A DNA stretch of 64,000 nucleotides, taken from NCBI RefSeq assembly GCF_900120405.1, contig NZ_LT635493.1, forward strand, positions 85,881 to 149,880, written 5' to 3'. This DNA is from Urinicoccus massiliensis. Lineage in GTDB: Bacteria > Bacillota > Clostridia > Tissierellales > Peptoniphilaceae. Below the pieces are notes generated by a model. The model made no database searches, was not told where the DNA came from, and saw only the letters and a list, made by a program, of their open reading frames with translations. The position numbers and the translations under genes were made by a program. Positions 43,605-53,499 of the stretch are shown piece by piece; position 1 is the stretch's first letter, and each line of letters starts with the position of its first letter.

Positions 43605-44101
43605 AAGACGAAATAAGGAGTTACTCTAGCACTTTTATTGTTTTTTATTACTTCCATTGCATATTCTTCTCCATCTAGTTCATCTAATTCTTTAGTTGCT
43701 ACTGCCATTTTCTCAGTTTAATATAGATCCTTGCCTAGCTTATCAAAATCGCTGAAGTTATTTATAAGGCTATAGCAATGCAAGTTGAAACTTAGGCTTA
43801 CTAAATCTGCCATTGTATTAGGTTCTTCTGTAAAGGTCGCAGCACAAAACTTTTCTATTTCCCTTGGACTGAACCCATCAAATCTTTTCATTAAATAGTT
43901 TAGTTCATCTATATTTACATTTTTATCAGCCAGTATATTTGAAAATCTTTCATCCCTACTGCCTTCTATATAACAGTTTGACCTTGTACTCATTTCTATT
44001 CCTAATTCATTGCATACCTCTTGTAGTTTATCTTCCTCCATTGGAATCCATATGGTTTTTCTTTTATCATCATCCCTTGATTTTTTAATAGTTATATTCA
44101 A
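43601..44101 (-). pseudogene. broken antirestriction/CTn accessory protein
   Basis: The first 127 codons (44101-43718) resemble the accessory protein with DELNYLMKRFDGFSPREIEKF and NNFSDFDKLGKDLY found in clostridial conjugative transposons, usually annotated antirestriction ArdA-like. A TAA interrupts it; the same frame goes on with TEKMAVATKELDELDGEEYA to RVTPYFVF, then stops at 43601. The normal C-terminal half is absent, replaced by the membrane-protein frame. Confidence 0.6.
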
Positions 44102-44116
44102 TCTTTTTCCTCCATT

Positions 44117-44806
44117 CTATTTATTAATTAAAAATAACTCTGTCCCGTATCTATTGATTAAGGCAGAGTTAATTATTGATTTAAATATATAGTCATCTAT
44201 TAATTCCCTATCTGCTAGCTCATTGATTCTTATACACTCCTTTCCAGTTGATAGGGTCTTTGCAGTTTGGTATAAGGCATAGCCATTGGTATCTATATCC
44301 CGAAGACATATTTGTTTTAAGCCAAACTTAACATTTAAAATATGATTTTCAGAAACCTTCCATAGATTTTCATCGGCAGTAAGTAAAAATAGGATAGCAA
44401 TAAATCTTGGGGATATATCATGAATATCTAGATCTTGGTTTCGAAGAAAATTATAGAATCTTTCTTTGTGGTTATGATTTAAAAAGATTTCCCCCTTGAA
44501 ATTATTTGCTAGACTTTCTAATCTTTCCTTTAAATAATAATTATTTATCTTTCCAAAGCACTCTCTGACTAGATCCTTATATCTACATCTATCCACATTG
44601 ATTTTGAAGTTTGAACCAATGTGTCCACACTCCTTACAATCATCATCAACATTAATCACACCAATCTTGCAATCTCCATCACCCCCTTGGCAATTAAAAT
44701 AATTATTGATGATTATTCCATTTCCTCTTGGCTGGAAATTTGGAACCATAACCATCAATTGCTCTATTCCTTCCAAGGATGTACCATACATAAATAATTT
44801 TGACAT
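44117..44806 (-). CDS. DUF6075-like conjugative-transposon protein
   Basis: 229 residues from ATG 44806 (AAAGGA 9 nt upstream); 11 further open codons lack an RBS. The N-terminal part has NFQPRGNGIIINNYFNC and a Cys pair in DDDCKECGHIG, the C-terminal part NHKERFYNFLRNQDLD to RINELADRELIDD. This gene and the broken one downstream are a common accessory pair in clostridial CTns. Function unknown. Confidence 0.65.
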   Translation of the reverse strand: MSKLFMYGTSLEGIEQLMVMVPNFQPRGNGIIINNYFNCQGGDGDCKIGVINVDDDCKECGHIGSNFKINVDRCRYKDLVRECFGKINNYYLKERLESLANNFKGEIFLNHNHKERFYNFLRNQDLDIHDISPRFIAILFLLTADENLWKVSENHILNVKFGLKQICLRDIDTNGYALYQTAKTLSTGKECIRINELADRELIDDYIFKSIINSALINRYGTELFLINK

Positions 44807-44844
44807 TGTTCCCAATCCTTTCTTTCTATTTTTAAGCATAAAAA

Positions 44845-44886
44845 AATGACGAAGTTTATTGGTCTTTAGTTGACCTAAACTTCGCC
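44845..44886 (-). terminator. terminator upstream of the DUF6075 gene
   Basis: CGAAGTTTA (44848-44856) pairs with TAAACTTCG (44874-44882); T run on the minus strand. It would stop transcripts coming from the erm side. Confidence 0.6.
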
Positions 44887-44920
44887 ACCATATTCTCGAT
44901 ATTTAATCTTGATTTATATA

Positions 44921-44965
44921 CAAATAGATGTATTAGAATATCAGATATTCTAATACATCTATTTG
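44921..44965. repeat. 45-nt perfect palindrome
   Basis: 22-bp perfect arms (start CAAATAGATGTATTAGAA) around one central base, with no T tract on either side. In the gene-free stretch 44840-45230. Confidence 0.65.
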
Positions 44966-45183
44966 CTACATTTCAAATTCCTTTAAATATTATTTCTTCA
45001 TTAATTAGTTGCACATATACCTACTATATCAATAAATTTTGAGTTATCATTGACTATATTAGTTGCTATTATCAGAATAGTCGTCGATAACTATATTTTC
45101 GTGCAAATATGCAAATAAGTAAAATGATAGTTATGTTATATCATAATAATTGAAAATAATAGAATGCATTTTTCAATGTAATA

Positions 45184-45223
45184 AGATTAAGCGTTCTCTT
45201 AAAGTTAGAGAACGCTTAATTAT
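45184..45223 (-). terminator. terminator of erm
   Basis: ATTAAGCGTTCTCT (45186-45199) and complement (45207-45220), 8 bp beyond the erm stop codon, with T-rich tail on the minus strand. Confidence 0.75.
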
Positions 45224-45230
45224 TTTTAAT

Positions 45231-45962
45231 TTATTGAAATAATTTGTAACTATTGAAAACAGACAAAAATTGTTCATTGGATAATTTATCAAGATCAGTA
45301 ACATTCGCATGCTTCAGCACCTGTCTTAATTGATTTTTAGTAAAAAGAACATGATATTCCCTGTTTACCCATTTATAAACGAAAAATCTATACTTTTTGT
45401 AGTCCTTCTTTAAAATAAATGGTTTATGCCTTTCAAGTACAATCAATACAGAATCTACATTAGGCTTAGGGTGAAAATATGCTCGTGGCACTTTTTTAAG
45501 AATTTTTATATCCATTTCCACCATTAACAGCAAACCTAAAGCTCGTTGGGTATTTTGCAACCTTTTAGCAAATCCCCTCTCTACAATAAGGTAGCTATAT
45601 TTCGCTTGACTATCAAAAGCAATCTTTTTTACAATATCAGTACTAATATTGTAGGGAATATTACCAAATATTTTATAGTCTGTATTTTTAGGAAAGCTAA
45701 ACTTCAAAATATCCTCATGAATAACTTTTATATTCTGAAAAGGTTCAACTGCTTTTTTCGTGGCATGACATAAACCTTCATCAATCTCTATAGCATTCAC
45801 CCGTTGACTCATTTCCACAAGTTCCTTGGTAAAATGTCCTTTTCCTGACCCAATTTCTATTATTTTATCTTGTTTATTGATATTCGTATATTTTAATATT
45901 TCCTTTACATGCTTTTTAGATGTAATGAAATTTTGCGTATTTTTCGGGTTTTTCTGTTTCAT
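45231..45962 (-). CDS. erm(A): 23S rRNA (A2058) dimethyltransferase, erm(A) subclass TR
   Basis: 243 residues. Dimethylates A2058 of 23S rRNA, giving macrolide-lincosamide-streptogramin B resistance. SAM-binding [13 protein letters not shown] (about residue 36) and catalytic GNIPYNIST (about 100). The start [20 protein letters not shown] and end FNSYKLFQ follow Erm(A)/TR rather than Erm(B) or Erm(C). The start codon is buried in an attenuator hairpin, so expression is inducible. Downstream terminator. Confidence 0.95.
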   Translation of the reverse strand: MKQKNPKNTQNFITSKKHVKEILKYTNINKQDKIIEIGSGKGHFTKELVEMSQRVNAIEIDEGLCHATKKAVEPFQNIKVIHEDILKFSFPKNTDYKIFGNIPYNISTDIVKKIAFDSQAKYSYLIVERGFAKRLQNTQRALGLLLMVEMDIKILKKVPRAYFHPKPNVDSVLIVLERHKPFILKKDYKKYRFFVYKWVNREYHVLFTKNQLRQVLKHANVTDLDKLSNEQFLSVFNSYKLFQ

Positions 45963-46018
45963 TATAACCTTCTCCTTGCCGGTTATAATGAACTAATCTT
46001 AAGAGCTCATTATAACCA
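45960..46018 (-). promoter_or_regulatory. erm translational attenuator
   Basis: Three copies of one pairing unit: GGTTATAATGA (45981-45991) with its complement at 46006-46017 and again CATTATAACC at 45960-45969, which contains the erm start codon. Alternate pairing hides or frees the SD and ATG. Confidence 0.8.
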
Positions 46019-46019
46019 A

Positions 46020-46079
46020 TTATTTTTGGTTTAGTTGATAATGAAATCTCTCAATAACAAATATAGAAAACATACCCAT
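46020..46079 (-). CDS. erm leader peptide 2
   Basis: 19 residues, MGMFSIFVIERFHYQLNQK, with the IFVI stalling motif known from erm(C) and erm(A) leaders. SD AAAGGAGG. Macrolide-bound ribosomes stall here and refold the mRNA. Confidence 0.9.
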   Translation of the reverse strand: MGMFSIFVIERFHYQLNQK

Positions 46080-46105
46080 ACCTTTACCTCCTTTAATTTT
46101 TTTCA

Positions 46106-46153
46106 TTATAAATGAGATAAAGTAATATCTACTACTGCAATACATGTACACAT
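46106..46153 (-). CDS. erm leader peptide 1
   Basis: 15 residues, MCTCIAVVDITLSHL, with GGAGGAG upstream. The first of the two leaders typical of erm(A); its stall controls access to leader 2. Confidence 0.8.
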   Translation of the reverse strand: MCTCIAVVDITLSHL

Positions 46154-46549
46154 ATTTAACTCCTCCTTATGCAACTGATTATATCACTTTTAATTTCTCT
46201 ATTCAATAAAGTTCTGTGCTAATCTACCTCACCCTATGGATTTTTAATCCCGAAACATCAAATGTCATCTGTCAAATGCCCTATTTAAAAGGGTCAAAAA
46301 ACGGTATTTTTTAGCCTGTTTTTGACCCGATTTTCGTACTCAAACCACTACATGTTGTGGTTGACTCCTATTATTCCTTGTCCAAACCACAATACGTCAT
46401 CAGAATTGCTGCTTCAACGTGTGTCGAGTTGCCTTGATAGCTATCAAAACTGCATTCTCAACCCCTAAGGTTATGGGGAACATATCCACGCTCGTAGATG
46501 GAAACATATCAAAGATTGGCTCTCGTTTGTAGGAACATATCGACTGTAA
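46154..46549. other. gene-free stretch upstream of the erm leaders
   Basis: Contains an imperfect 14-bp inverted repeat beginning GGGTCAAAAA (46291-46304 with 46315-46328) and three AACATATC copies at 46478, 46502 and 46533. The plus strand contains no supported frame. Probably mobile-element junction debris. Confidence 0.4.
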
Positions 46550-47029
<480 letters not shown>

Positions 47030-47097
47030 ATTCTTAGCCTCCATATTTTCATTATAATTTCTTTTTTAAACTAGGTAAAACCAATTTCATATACTTG

Positions 47098-47286
47098 TCA
47101 TTTATTAATAGCGTCAAACATTTTAGCTGGTGTTAATTTACTTAGCTCCCTGTTGTCAGCCAACGCACGTGTAGCTTTTTTGTGTATAAACACATCAGCG
47201 TCATGTTACCCATTGCTCGGCATTCTTCTAATGAACCCAAATACATGGAATGGCAACCCTTTTTTAGACAATTTATAACCGAACAT
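47098..47286 (-). pseudogene. unidentified gene relic
   Basis: A 62-codon frame from ATG 47286 reading FGYKLSKKGLPFHVFGFIRR then a TAA (47206-47208), then HDADVFIHKKATRALADNR to MFDAINK and stop. The sequence before and after the in-frame stop looks like one protein. I do not recognise it. Confidence 0.4.
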
Positions 47287-47427
47287 TATCAAGCTTGAAA
47301 GTTTCTTTAGATTATAAAATATATTCTCAGACAATCAAGGGTAAAGGCTTCGCCCAAATTTCATTGAAATTTGCCCTTGACAGTCTGTTCATATATTTTA
47401 TTTAATTTATGAAACTTCCAGAGCTTT

Positions 47428-48400
47428 TTATTCTGCTTTTCTATATTCTACTGGTGTTTTATATCCTAAAGATCCATGAATTCTTAGGTTATTATACCAA
47501 TATACGTATTCTGCTAATTTTAGATTAAGTTCTTGGAAATTAGTAAAGTTCTCCTGATATATGAATTCTGTCTTCATTACTTTATTGACTGCTTCGCTTA
47601 CTGCGTTATCATATGGGCTTCCTTTTTTACTTAGCGATCTTTTTATCCCAAATACCTTTAATATTTCTTCTATTTTTATATTTTTAAATTCTCTTTCTCT
47701 GTCTGTGTGAAATATTTTTATACGATTTAGTGGCTGCCTTATTGAGTAAAATGCTTCTGCTACTAGATTTGCATCTTTGTTTTTACCTGATGAGTATCCT
47801 ATTATTTCACGGCTGTTTAAGTCTATTATTAAACATATATAATTCCATGTTTTTCCTACTCTTACATATGTTAGGTCGCTTACTATTGCTTCTAAATAGT
47901 CTCTATTGTCAAATTATCTATTTAAAAGGTTAGGGATGTCTTCTTCGTTGCATTTGGATCTTATTACTTTATATTGTGCTACTGTATAGTTTGAGACTAG
48001 GCCATTTTTCTTCATTATTCGGCCTATTTTTCTTCTCGATATTTTATATTCAATTTTCCCTAGTTCTTTTTTTATTTTGCGTGTTCCATAGTTGTTTCTA
48101 CTTCTTCTGAATATTTCTTTTATTTCTTCTATTAGTTTTTCATCTTCATCTAATTTCACATCTTTTTCTTTGTTCAAATGATAATAGACTAAACTTCTTG
48201 TGACCCCAAGTAGTCTACACATTGCACTAATGCTATATTTATCTCGGTTCGAGATAATGAGGTCTATTTTTTGCCTAACAGTAGTGCAGCTAGCTTTAAA
48301 ATATCATTCTCCATTTCAACCTGTTTCAATTTTTTACGAAGTCTGATTATCTCTTTTTGTTTCGCATCCACATTATCAAAATGGTTACTCTAAGCAGCAC
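47428..48400 (-). mobile_element. degenerate IS3-family element
   Basis: OrfA remnant ends with [20 protein letters not shown] at 48264 and overlaps OrfB by a -1 frameshift on an A6 run, as usual. OrfB (about 48280-47428) has HTH_21 and the rve domain with ISDL-type Asp, FHTDRE and the Glu-containing SEAVNK. One TAA at about 47915 splits OrfB, and OrfA has lost its front. Inactive. Imperfect inverted repeats at 47328-47341 and 47374-47387 lie beyond the OrfB end. Confidence 0.8.
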
Positions 48401-48422
48401 ACCAACTATTTATTTTTTGAGT

Positions 48423-48734
48423 TTTAAACTTTGGTAGAAGTCTTGAACTCTTTATATTTACATAACTATTTGCCTCTATCACTATTATGACACGAAACCC
48501 TGCACAATGATCTAAAATTTTCAATTCTAACAAGTCTTTTTCAGTATTTTTAACTTCATAAAAACCTCTTTGGCATTAATGCCTAATTCTTCTTTAGTTG
48601 TTAAAATTTTTTATTTTACCATCATCGTTCCCCTGATTTTCAATTAATCTTCTTAGGTTATATAAGAAGTACATATCTTTTTAATCTTAAAGTTTTTAAG
48701 TCTTAATTTTAAAATTTTCAATCTTAGATATTAT
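48423..48734. other. A/T-rich gap between IS3 remnant and ICE end
   Basis: 310 bp with stop codons in all frames and no recognisable motif; decayed mobile DNA. Confidence 0.4.
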
Positions 48735-49049
48735 TTAAATCATTCCAAAATGCTCTAAAGCATCTTCGATTGCTTTTTCTTTTTCTTCTGGGCAATTTGG
48801 CACTCTTTGATTTTCTTTCTTACTAAAATTATAATTTTCTCTCTCTATTAGACCATGTTTCCTTTTTATTTGTGCAATATATAGGCTTGAAACTTTTAGT
48901 CCGTATTTATCTAACACATACTTTTTAATTTCTCCATAAGTTGCGTCTTTTGAAAAGTCAATTTCAGATAATTCATCTTCCCCTATTTCTATATCTAAAT
49001 GATATTCTATATTTAGTTTGGACAACAGAGCTACCGTCTCCACATGCAT
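48735..49049 (-). CDS. ICE-end frame normally fused to RumA (RlmD-like tail)
   Basis: 104 residues: MHVETVALLSKLNIEYHLDI to ALEHFGMI. HVETVALLS is the end of rRNA uracil methyltransferases (RumA family), and what follows is the ICE-encoded extension seen where ICEs insert in rumA. Here the methyltransferase itself is missing: the frame opens at an ATG with no RBS, next to ssrA DNA. Probably untranslated junction sequence of the element's end. Confidence 0.6.
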   Translation of the reverse strand: MHVETVALLSKLNIEYHLDIEIGEDELSEIDFSKDATYGEIKKYVLDKYGLKVSSLYIAQIKRKHGLIERENYNFSKKENQRVPNCPEEKEKAIEDALEHFGMI

Positions 49050-49150
49050 TGTCTATGGAAAGATATTTATAAAATAAAGTTGACCTTTACCCACAAAGCA
49101 AACCTTTACATTTAGATCCGTTCGAACGGGCCGCAGAAAATGTGAAAACC

Positions 49151-49176
49151 CCGCCCCGGGAACGACTCCGGGGCGG
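49151..49176. other. GC-rich hairpin in host DNA
   Basis: CCGCCCCGG pairs with CCGGGGCGG around an 8-nt loop; marks the switch to GC-rich host DNA. No T tract. Confidence 0.5.
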
Positions 49177-49231
49177 ACTGCTTTATGCCTTAAAATGCTT
49201 AAATCCCTTGAAATCAAGGTTTTTCGGCAAT

Positions 49232-49273
49232 GAAAAAGGAAGCATATTATTCTATCAAAATATGCTTCCTTAT
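49232..49273 (-). terminator. ssrA terminator
   Basis: AAGGAAGCATAT (49236-49247) with ATATGCTTCCTT (49260-49271), directly after the tmRNA 3' end. Confidence 0.75.
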
Positions 49274-49274
49274 T

Positions 49275-49621
49275 TGGTGGAGATGGCGAGAGTCGAACTC
49301 GCGTCCGAGAAGTCTTCCTAAAGGCTTTCTCCAAGCTCAGTCCATGGTTGTTTAGGTCACCCGACCGGTCTCATGAACAAAACCGGGCAGGTCTAGTCCC
49401 ATAAATACCCCCTCTGCTATGGAACCTTACAGAGCTTCGTGTCCCACTAAATGAACGGCTGGTTAACCTGTGGGAAGGCTAAGGGCCGCAGCTGACTTAT
49501 TTTATGCAGCTAGTGCGAAATTATTTTCGTCGTTTATTGTTTGTGATCCGTTTTACGCCGAGAATCAATGGCGGCTTGCTTACCTGAATTCCAAATCCCC
49601 GTCGAAGCCAATTTCATCCCC
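49275..49621 (-). ncRNA. ssrA: tmRNA
   Basis: 347 nt. 5' GGGGATG pairs with 3' CATCTCC; the T arm GAGTTCGACTCTC and CCA end are present. The tag frame ends NDENNFALAA then TAA (49502-49534). The codon before the tag's AAC is ATA, not the usual GCA Ala, so the resume codon is unclear. Rescues stalled ribosomes with SmpB. Confidence 0.95.
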
Positions 49622-49670
49622 TTGTTTGGAAAGTTTATTATACACCATCCAAGGAAAACTTGCAATTGAC

Positions 49671-50267
49671 CTAGCGAGCAAATCGTTTCAAGGCCAAAAC
49701 TTTGTCCAGTCCTCGATAGATCAAGTAGCCTATCAGGGCTCCTAAAAGATTTAAGATGAGATCGTCAATGTCCACGCTCCGGTTGACAAAAAGTTGTAGG
49801 ACTTCAATAGACAGGGTCGTTCCCAGGATAAGGCCCAAAAAAGACTTAAAGCTCCTAAAACGCTTAAATAAAAGCAAAAGACCAAAGGCATAGGGGATAA
49901 AGAGCAGGATATTCCCCCAAAGATTTAAAAAAGATGCCAGGCCCCCTGAATAGCGCTGGAAGTTGAAAATAGTATAAAAGGGCTTTAAGTTAATCCCCTG
50001 GCCGGTTTGAATCCGGGCCAGGGCTGTGTTAACCAGCCCCCCTTGTTCCCCACCAACAGCAATCCCCTGGCTTTCCAGGCTGGTACCGGGAGTCAAGACG
50101 CTTACCAGGCAGGTCATGACATAGGCGGCAAAAAGATACAGGGCCAACTCTCTTTGAAAGAAGCTCTTTTTTTTAAGGGATCCAAAAACCTGGGTCCGAA
50201 TCAAGGCAAAGGCAAAAAAGGTCAGGATAAAGGTGGGTAAAAGCCGGGTTAAGATAAAATAAGTCAT
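49671..50267 (-). CDS. VanZ family membrane protein
   Basis: 198 residues, five hydrophobic helices. VanZ-like motif FNLWGNILLFIPYAFGL (about 110-125) and SIEVLQLFVNRSVDIDDLILNLLG with the conserved Glu and Asp pair. VanZ is linked to low-level teicoplanin resistance in enterococci; the biochemical role is unknown. Overlaps the HAD gene by 4 bp. Confidence 0.85.
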   Translation of the reverse strand: MTYFILTRLLPTFILTFFAFALIRTQVFGSLKKKSFFQRELALYLFAAYVMTCLVSVLTPGTSLESQGIAVGGEQGGLVNTALARIQTGQGINLKPFYTIFNFQRYSGGLASFLNLWGNILLFIPYAFGLLLLFKRFRSFKSFLGLILGTTLSIEVLQLFVNRSVDIDDLILNLLGALIGYLIYRGLDKVLALKRFAR

Positions 50268-50917
50268 CGTTTTTCAACCAGGCCCTGGAGTTCGCCTAAG
50301 TCTCGAATGGACTCAAACTTATCAAAGCGCCCCTTGTCCCAAAGGTCCTTGGATTCATGGTCATAGACGGCCACAACACGGATTCCCACCCCTTGAGCTG
50401 TTTCAAGAGCATAGGGAGCATCGTCTACAAAGAGGATTTCTTCAGGTTCTCTTCCCAATCTTTCTGCCAAGACATGGTAGAAGGCCTCGTCCTTTTTGGC
50501 TAAATCCACCATATCACAGGTTTGAACCAGCTTGAAAAAATGGTCCAGGCCTCTTTTTTCCAAAACCTGGCCTAAATAGTCTGACGAGGTTGCCGAAGCC
50601 AGGGCCAAATCGTAGCCTTGGTCCCGACAAAAGGCCAGGGTCTCATCTACATAGGGCTTCTTGTCCACATGGTGGAGGTAGTTGTCGATAATGATATGGC
50701 CTATATCGTCTAAGAGGTCCTGGGGGCTCTCTTCAAAATGGTAGATTTCATTAAGTTTTTCCATGCCCTTGACAAAACCTGTGGTCACCACCATTTGTTC
50801 CAGATCCTCTGTCAAGATGACTCCCTTGCTCTTTAAGTAGTCTCCCATTAAGGAATGCCACATGCCCATGGAATCCATTAGGGTGCCGTCAAAATCAAAT
50901 ACAATTGTCTTTATCAT
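50264..50917 (-). CDS. HAD-superfamily hydrolase (PGP/beta-phosphoglucomutase-like)
   Basis: 217 residues. Motif I DFDGTLMDS (nucleophile Asp9-type), motif II Ser/Thr in LASATSSD, Lys in the KKDEAF stretch and motif IV FVDDAPYALETA. C1-cap type with four-helix insert (about 20-85). Probably a small-phosphate phosphatase; substrate unknown. Operon with the VanZ gene. Confidence 0.88.
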   Translation of the reverse strand: MIKTIVFDFDGTLMDSMGMWHSLMGDYLKSKGVILTEDLEQMVVTTGFVKGMEKLNEIYHFEESPQDLLDDIGHIIIDNYLHHVDKKPYVDETLAFCRDQGYDLALASATSSDYLGQVLEKRGLDHFFKLVQTCDMVDLAKKDEAFYHVLAERLGREPEEILFVDDAPYALETAQGVGIRVVAVYDHESKDLWDKGRFDKFESIRDLGELQGLVEKR

Positions 50918-50963
50918 TCCCTATTCCTTTCTTTTCTTCCTTACCTGGGAGTTTCCGTCTTTC

Positions 50964-52319
50964 CTAGTTCTTAAAGGCTGTAATGGGAGCTGGGATAAAG
51001 CCGCCCCGGTTAACCATCTTTTCGCAAGATCCTTGGTGGACTGGTAAAATTGGAGCATAGCCCAAAAGGCCACCAAAGTTTGCCACATCACCCAGGCCCT
51101 TACCCACAACGGGAATCAAACGAACTGCTGTGGTCTTGTGGTTTATCATCCCAATAGCTGCTTCATCGGCAATAATTCCTGACAGGGTGGCTGCTGTGGT
51201 GTCCCCTGGCAGGGCAATCATATCCAGCCCCACAGAGCAAACTGAAGTCATGGCTTCCAACTTGTCAAAAGTCAGGATTCCATCCTTGGCTGCAGCAATC
51301 ATTCCCTCATCTTCCGATACGGGGATAAAGGCTCCTGAAAGCCCCCCTACATGAGAAGATGCCATGATACCACCCTTTTTCACTGCATCATTTAACATGG
51401 CCAAGGCTGCTGTGGTTCCATGAAAGCCCACAGAGGTCAGACCAATTTCTTCCAAAATCCGGGCCACAGAATCTCCAATGGCGGGAGTCGGCGCCAGAGA
51501 AAGGTCAATGCTCCCAAAGGCAATTTCCAAACTCTTGGCCACTTCCATCCCAATTAATTGACCTATCCGGGTCATCTTAAAGGCCGTCTTTTTAATACAC
51601 TCACTGACCTCTTCAAAGGATTCCCCTTGGACCTTTTCCAGGGCCGACTTGACAACCCCGGGTCCGCTCACTCCCACATGGATGCAGGCATCTCCCAGGC
51701 CTGGTCCATGGTAGGCCCCGGCCATAAAGGGATTGTCTTCTACTCCGTTGCAAAAGACCACCAACTTGGCACAGGCAATGGAGTCTTGGTCTTTGGTCTT
51801 TTCCGCTGCCTCTTTAATCACTTCCCCCATCTTCTTTACCGCATCCATATTGATGCCTGTTTTAGAAGAAGCCAAATTCACCGAGGAGCAAACCTTGTTG
51901 GTTTCTGCCAGGGCTTGGGGAATGGAGTCGATGAAGGTCCGGTCTGTTTGGGTCATGGCCGATTGAACCAGGGCCGAATAGCCCCCAACAAAGTCAATGC
52001 CACTTTCTTGGGCCACCCGGTCCAGGGTCTTGGCAAAGTCCACACACTGGTCCTGGTTGCTTTGGGCCACCACAAGACTCATAGGTGTCACGCTAAGGCG
52101 TTTGTTGATAATAGAAATCCCATACTTCCGGCTGACCTTTTCTGCATGGTCCACCAGGTGGGCACAATAGCCCATCATCTTGTCATAGATCTTCCCTTGG
52201 CTAATTTTGGCATCTCCATCAATGCAATCTAGGAGAGAAATTCCCATGGTTACAGTTCGAATATCCAGCTTTTCTTGGTCCAGCATCCGGATGGTTTCAA
52301 GTATATTGGATTGGTTCAT
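50964..52319 (-). CDS. DUF711/UPF0210 (PFL-like) protein
   Basis: 451 residues, conserved cytoplasmic UPF0210 family. Characteristic stretches: [26 protein letters not shown] [15 protein letters not shown], and [21 protein letters not shown]. Fold relates to glycyl-radical enzymes, but no radical glycine is seen. Always paired with the small ACT protein upstream (10-bp gap here); a role in regulation by a small ligand is suspected. Confidence 0.88.
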   Translation of the reverse strand: MNQSNILETIRMLDQEKLDIRTVTMGISLLDCIDGDAKISQGKIYDKMMGYCAHLVDHAEKVSRKYGISIINKRLSVTPMSLVVAQSNQDQCVDFAKTLDRVAQESGIDFVGGYSALVQSAMTQTDRTFIDSIPQALAETNKVCSSVNLASSKTGINMDAVKKMGEVIKEAAEKTKDQDSIACAKLVVFCNGVEDNPFMAGAYHGPGLGDACIHVGVSGPGVVKSALEKVQGESFEEVSECIKKTAFKMTRIGQLIGMEVAKSLEIAFGSIDLSLAPTPAIGDSVARILEEIGLTSVGFHGTTAALAMLNDAVKKGGIMASSHVGGLSGAFIPVSEDEGMIAAAKDGILTFDKLEAMTSVCSVGLDMIALPGDTTAATLSGIIADEAAIGMINHKTTAVRLIPVVGKGLGDVANFGGLLGYAPILPVHQGSCEKMVNRGGFIPAPITAFKN

Positions 52320-52328
52320 GCTTGCCTC

Positions 52329-52598
52329 CTAAATTTGGTGCATGGCGGTAAAGATGTCTTCGTGTTGGACGCGAATTTTTAAGCCCATCTTTTCCCCCAA
52401 GGCGTCAAAGCCTGTCAAGACTTCGTCAAAATCCACCCTACATTGACTTAGGTCCACCAACATAATCATGGTAAAATAATCGTCCATAAGGGTTTGGTTG
52501 ATATCGATGATGTTTAAATGATAGTCTGCCAATAGGCCTGTTGCCGCATGGACAATTCCAATTTGATCTTTTCCTACCACTGTAATGACTGCCTTCAT
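52329..52598 (-). CDS. ACT-domain protein (UPF0237)
   Basis: 89 residues, one complete ACT domain: MKAVITVVGKDQIGIVHAAT, strand-helix repeat, NIIDINQTLMDDYFTMIM. Partner of the UPF0210 protein in many Gram-positive genomes; ligand unknown. RBS GGAGG. Confidence 0.9.
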   Translation of the reverse strand: MKAVITVVGKDQIGIVHAATGLLADYHLNIIDINQTLMDDYFTMIMLVDLSQCRVDFDEVLTGFDALGEKMGLKIRVQHEDIFTAMHQI

Positions 52599-52632
52599 AC
52601 TTCCTCCTTCTTTTATCCTTGAAATTTATGTA

Positions 52633-52664
52633 TAAAAAAAGCTTCGGAAAACCGAAGCTTTGCA
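52633..52664 (-). terminator. terminator after rpsI
   Basis: AAAGCTTCGG-TTTT-CCGAAGCTTT with a long T run on the minus strand. Confidence 0.85.
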
Positions 52665-52666
52665 TC

Positions 52667-53056
52667 CTATCTCTTGGAAAATTGGGGCGCTTTTCTTGCC
52701 TTTTTTAAACCGTATTTCTTACGTTCCTTCATACGAGGGTCACGAGTTAAGAAGCCGGCTTTTTTAAGGGCAGGACGAAGTTCTCCATCCATTTCCACTA
52801 AAGCGCGAGATAAACCTTGACGAATCGCTCCAGCTTGGCCTGTGAATCCACCACCAACAACTTTAACAATTACATCAAGACTTCCTTCTAAATCAGTTAC
52901 TTCCAATGGAGCCTTTGCAACCATCTTTAGCGTTTCTAAATCTAGATATTCATCAATGTCTTTTTTATTAATCGTAAACTTTCCAGAGCCTTGAGTTATG
53001 CGAACTTGAGCAATGGAAGTTTTGCGACGACCTGTTCCTCTATATTGTTCTGCCAT
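52667..53056 (-). CDS. rpsI: 30S ribosomal protein S9
   Basis: 129 residues; [14 protein letters not shown] at the start, [19 protein letters not shown] in the middle and the invariant basic end RKAPQFSKR that reaches the P-site tRNA. 14 bp after rplM, the classic pair. Confidence 0.98.
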   Translation of the reverse strand: MAEQYRGTGRRKTSIAQVRITQGSGKFTINKKDIDEYLDLETLKMVAKAPLEVTDLEGSLDVIVKVVGGGFTGQAGAIRQGLSRALVEMDGELRPALKKAGFLTRDPRMKERKKYGLKKARKAPQFSKR

Positions 53057-53070
53057 GAGCTACTCCTCCC

Positions 53071-53499
53071 TTAAAATTCATAAGTTTCAGGTGTTTGAGC
53101 TTCATGCATATGCTCACTTCCTGCATAAACTTTTAACTTACGAAGCATTCGACGACCAAGACTGTTTTTAGGCATCATCCCTTTTACAGCGTATTGTACA
53201 ATACGTTCAGGATGTTTTTCTAAAATTTCTTTATAGGATACTTCACGACGTCCTCCTGGATATCCAGTATGGTAAACGTGTTGTTTTTGTTCCCATTTCT
53301 TTCCAGTTAAGCGAATTTTATCGGCATTGATAACAATCACATAATCACCAGTGTCCACATTTGGTGTATAGATTGGTTTTTTCTTTCCTCTTAGGATACT
53401 TGCTACTTCAGATGCGAGACGGCCAAGTACTTTGTCTTCAGCATCGATTACGTACCACTTACGTTCAACTTCTTTTTCTTTTGCAAGATAGCTTTTCAT
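53071..53499 (-). CDS. rplM: 50S ribosomal protein L13
   Basis: 142 residues from the ATG at 53499 (GGAGG upstream; a longer frame lacks an RBS). [18 protein letters not shown] and the YHTGYPGG motif are diagnostic. First gene of rplM-rpsI. Confidence 0.97.
   Translation of the reverse strand: MKSYLAKEKEVERKWYVIDAEDKVLGRLASEVASILRGKKKPIYTPNVDTGDYVIVINADKIRLTGKKWEQKQHVYHTGYPGGRREVSYKEILEKHPERIVQYAVKGMMPKNSLGRRMLRKLKVYAGSEHMHEAQTPETYEF

Noticed and set aside
45231..45962. erm(B)
   Set aside because: Start, end and leader peptides follow erm(A)/TR; Erm(B) begins MNKNIKYSQNF and ends differently.
49151..49176. rho-independent terminator or attachment site in the GC-rich hairpin
   Set aside because: No T tract, and no second copy of the sequence at the left island edge to support an att site.
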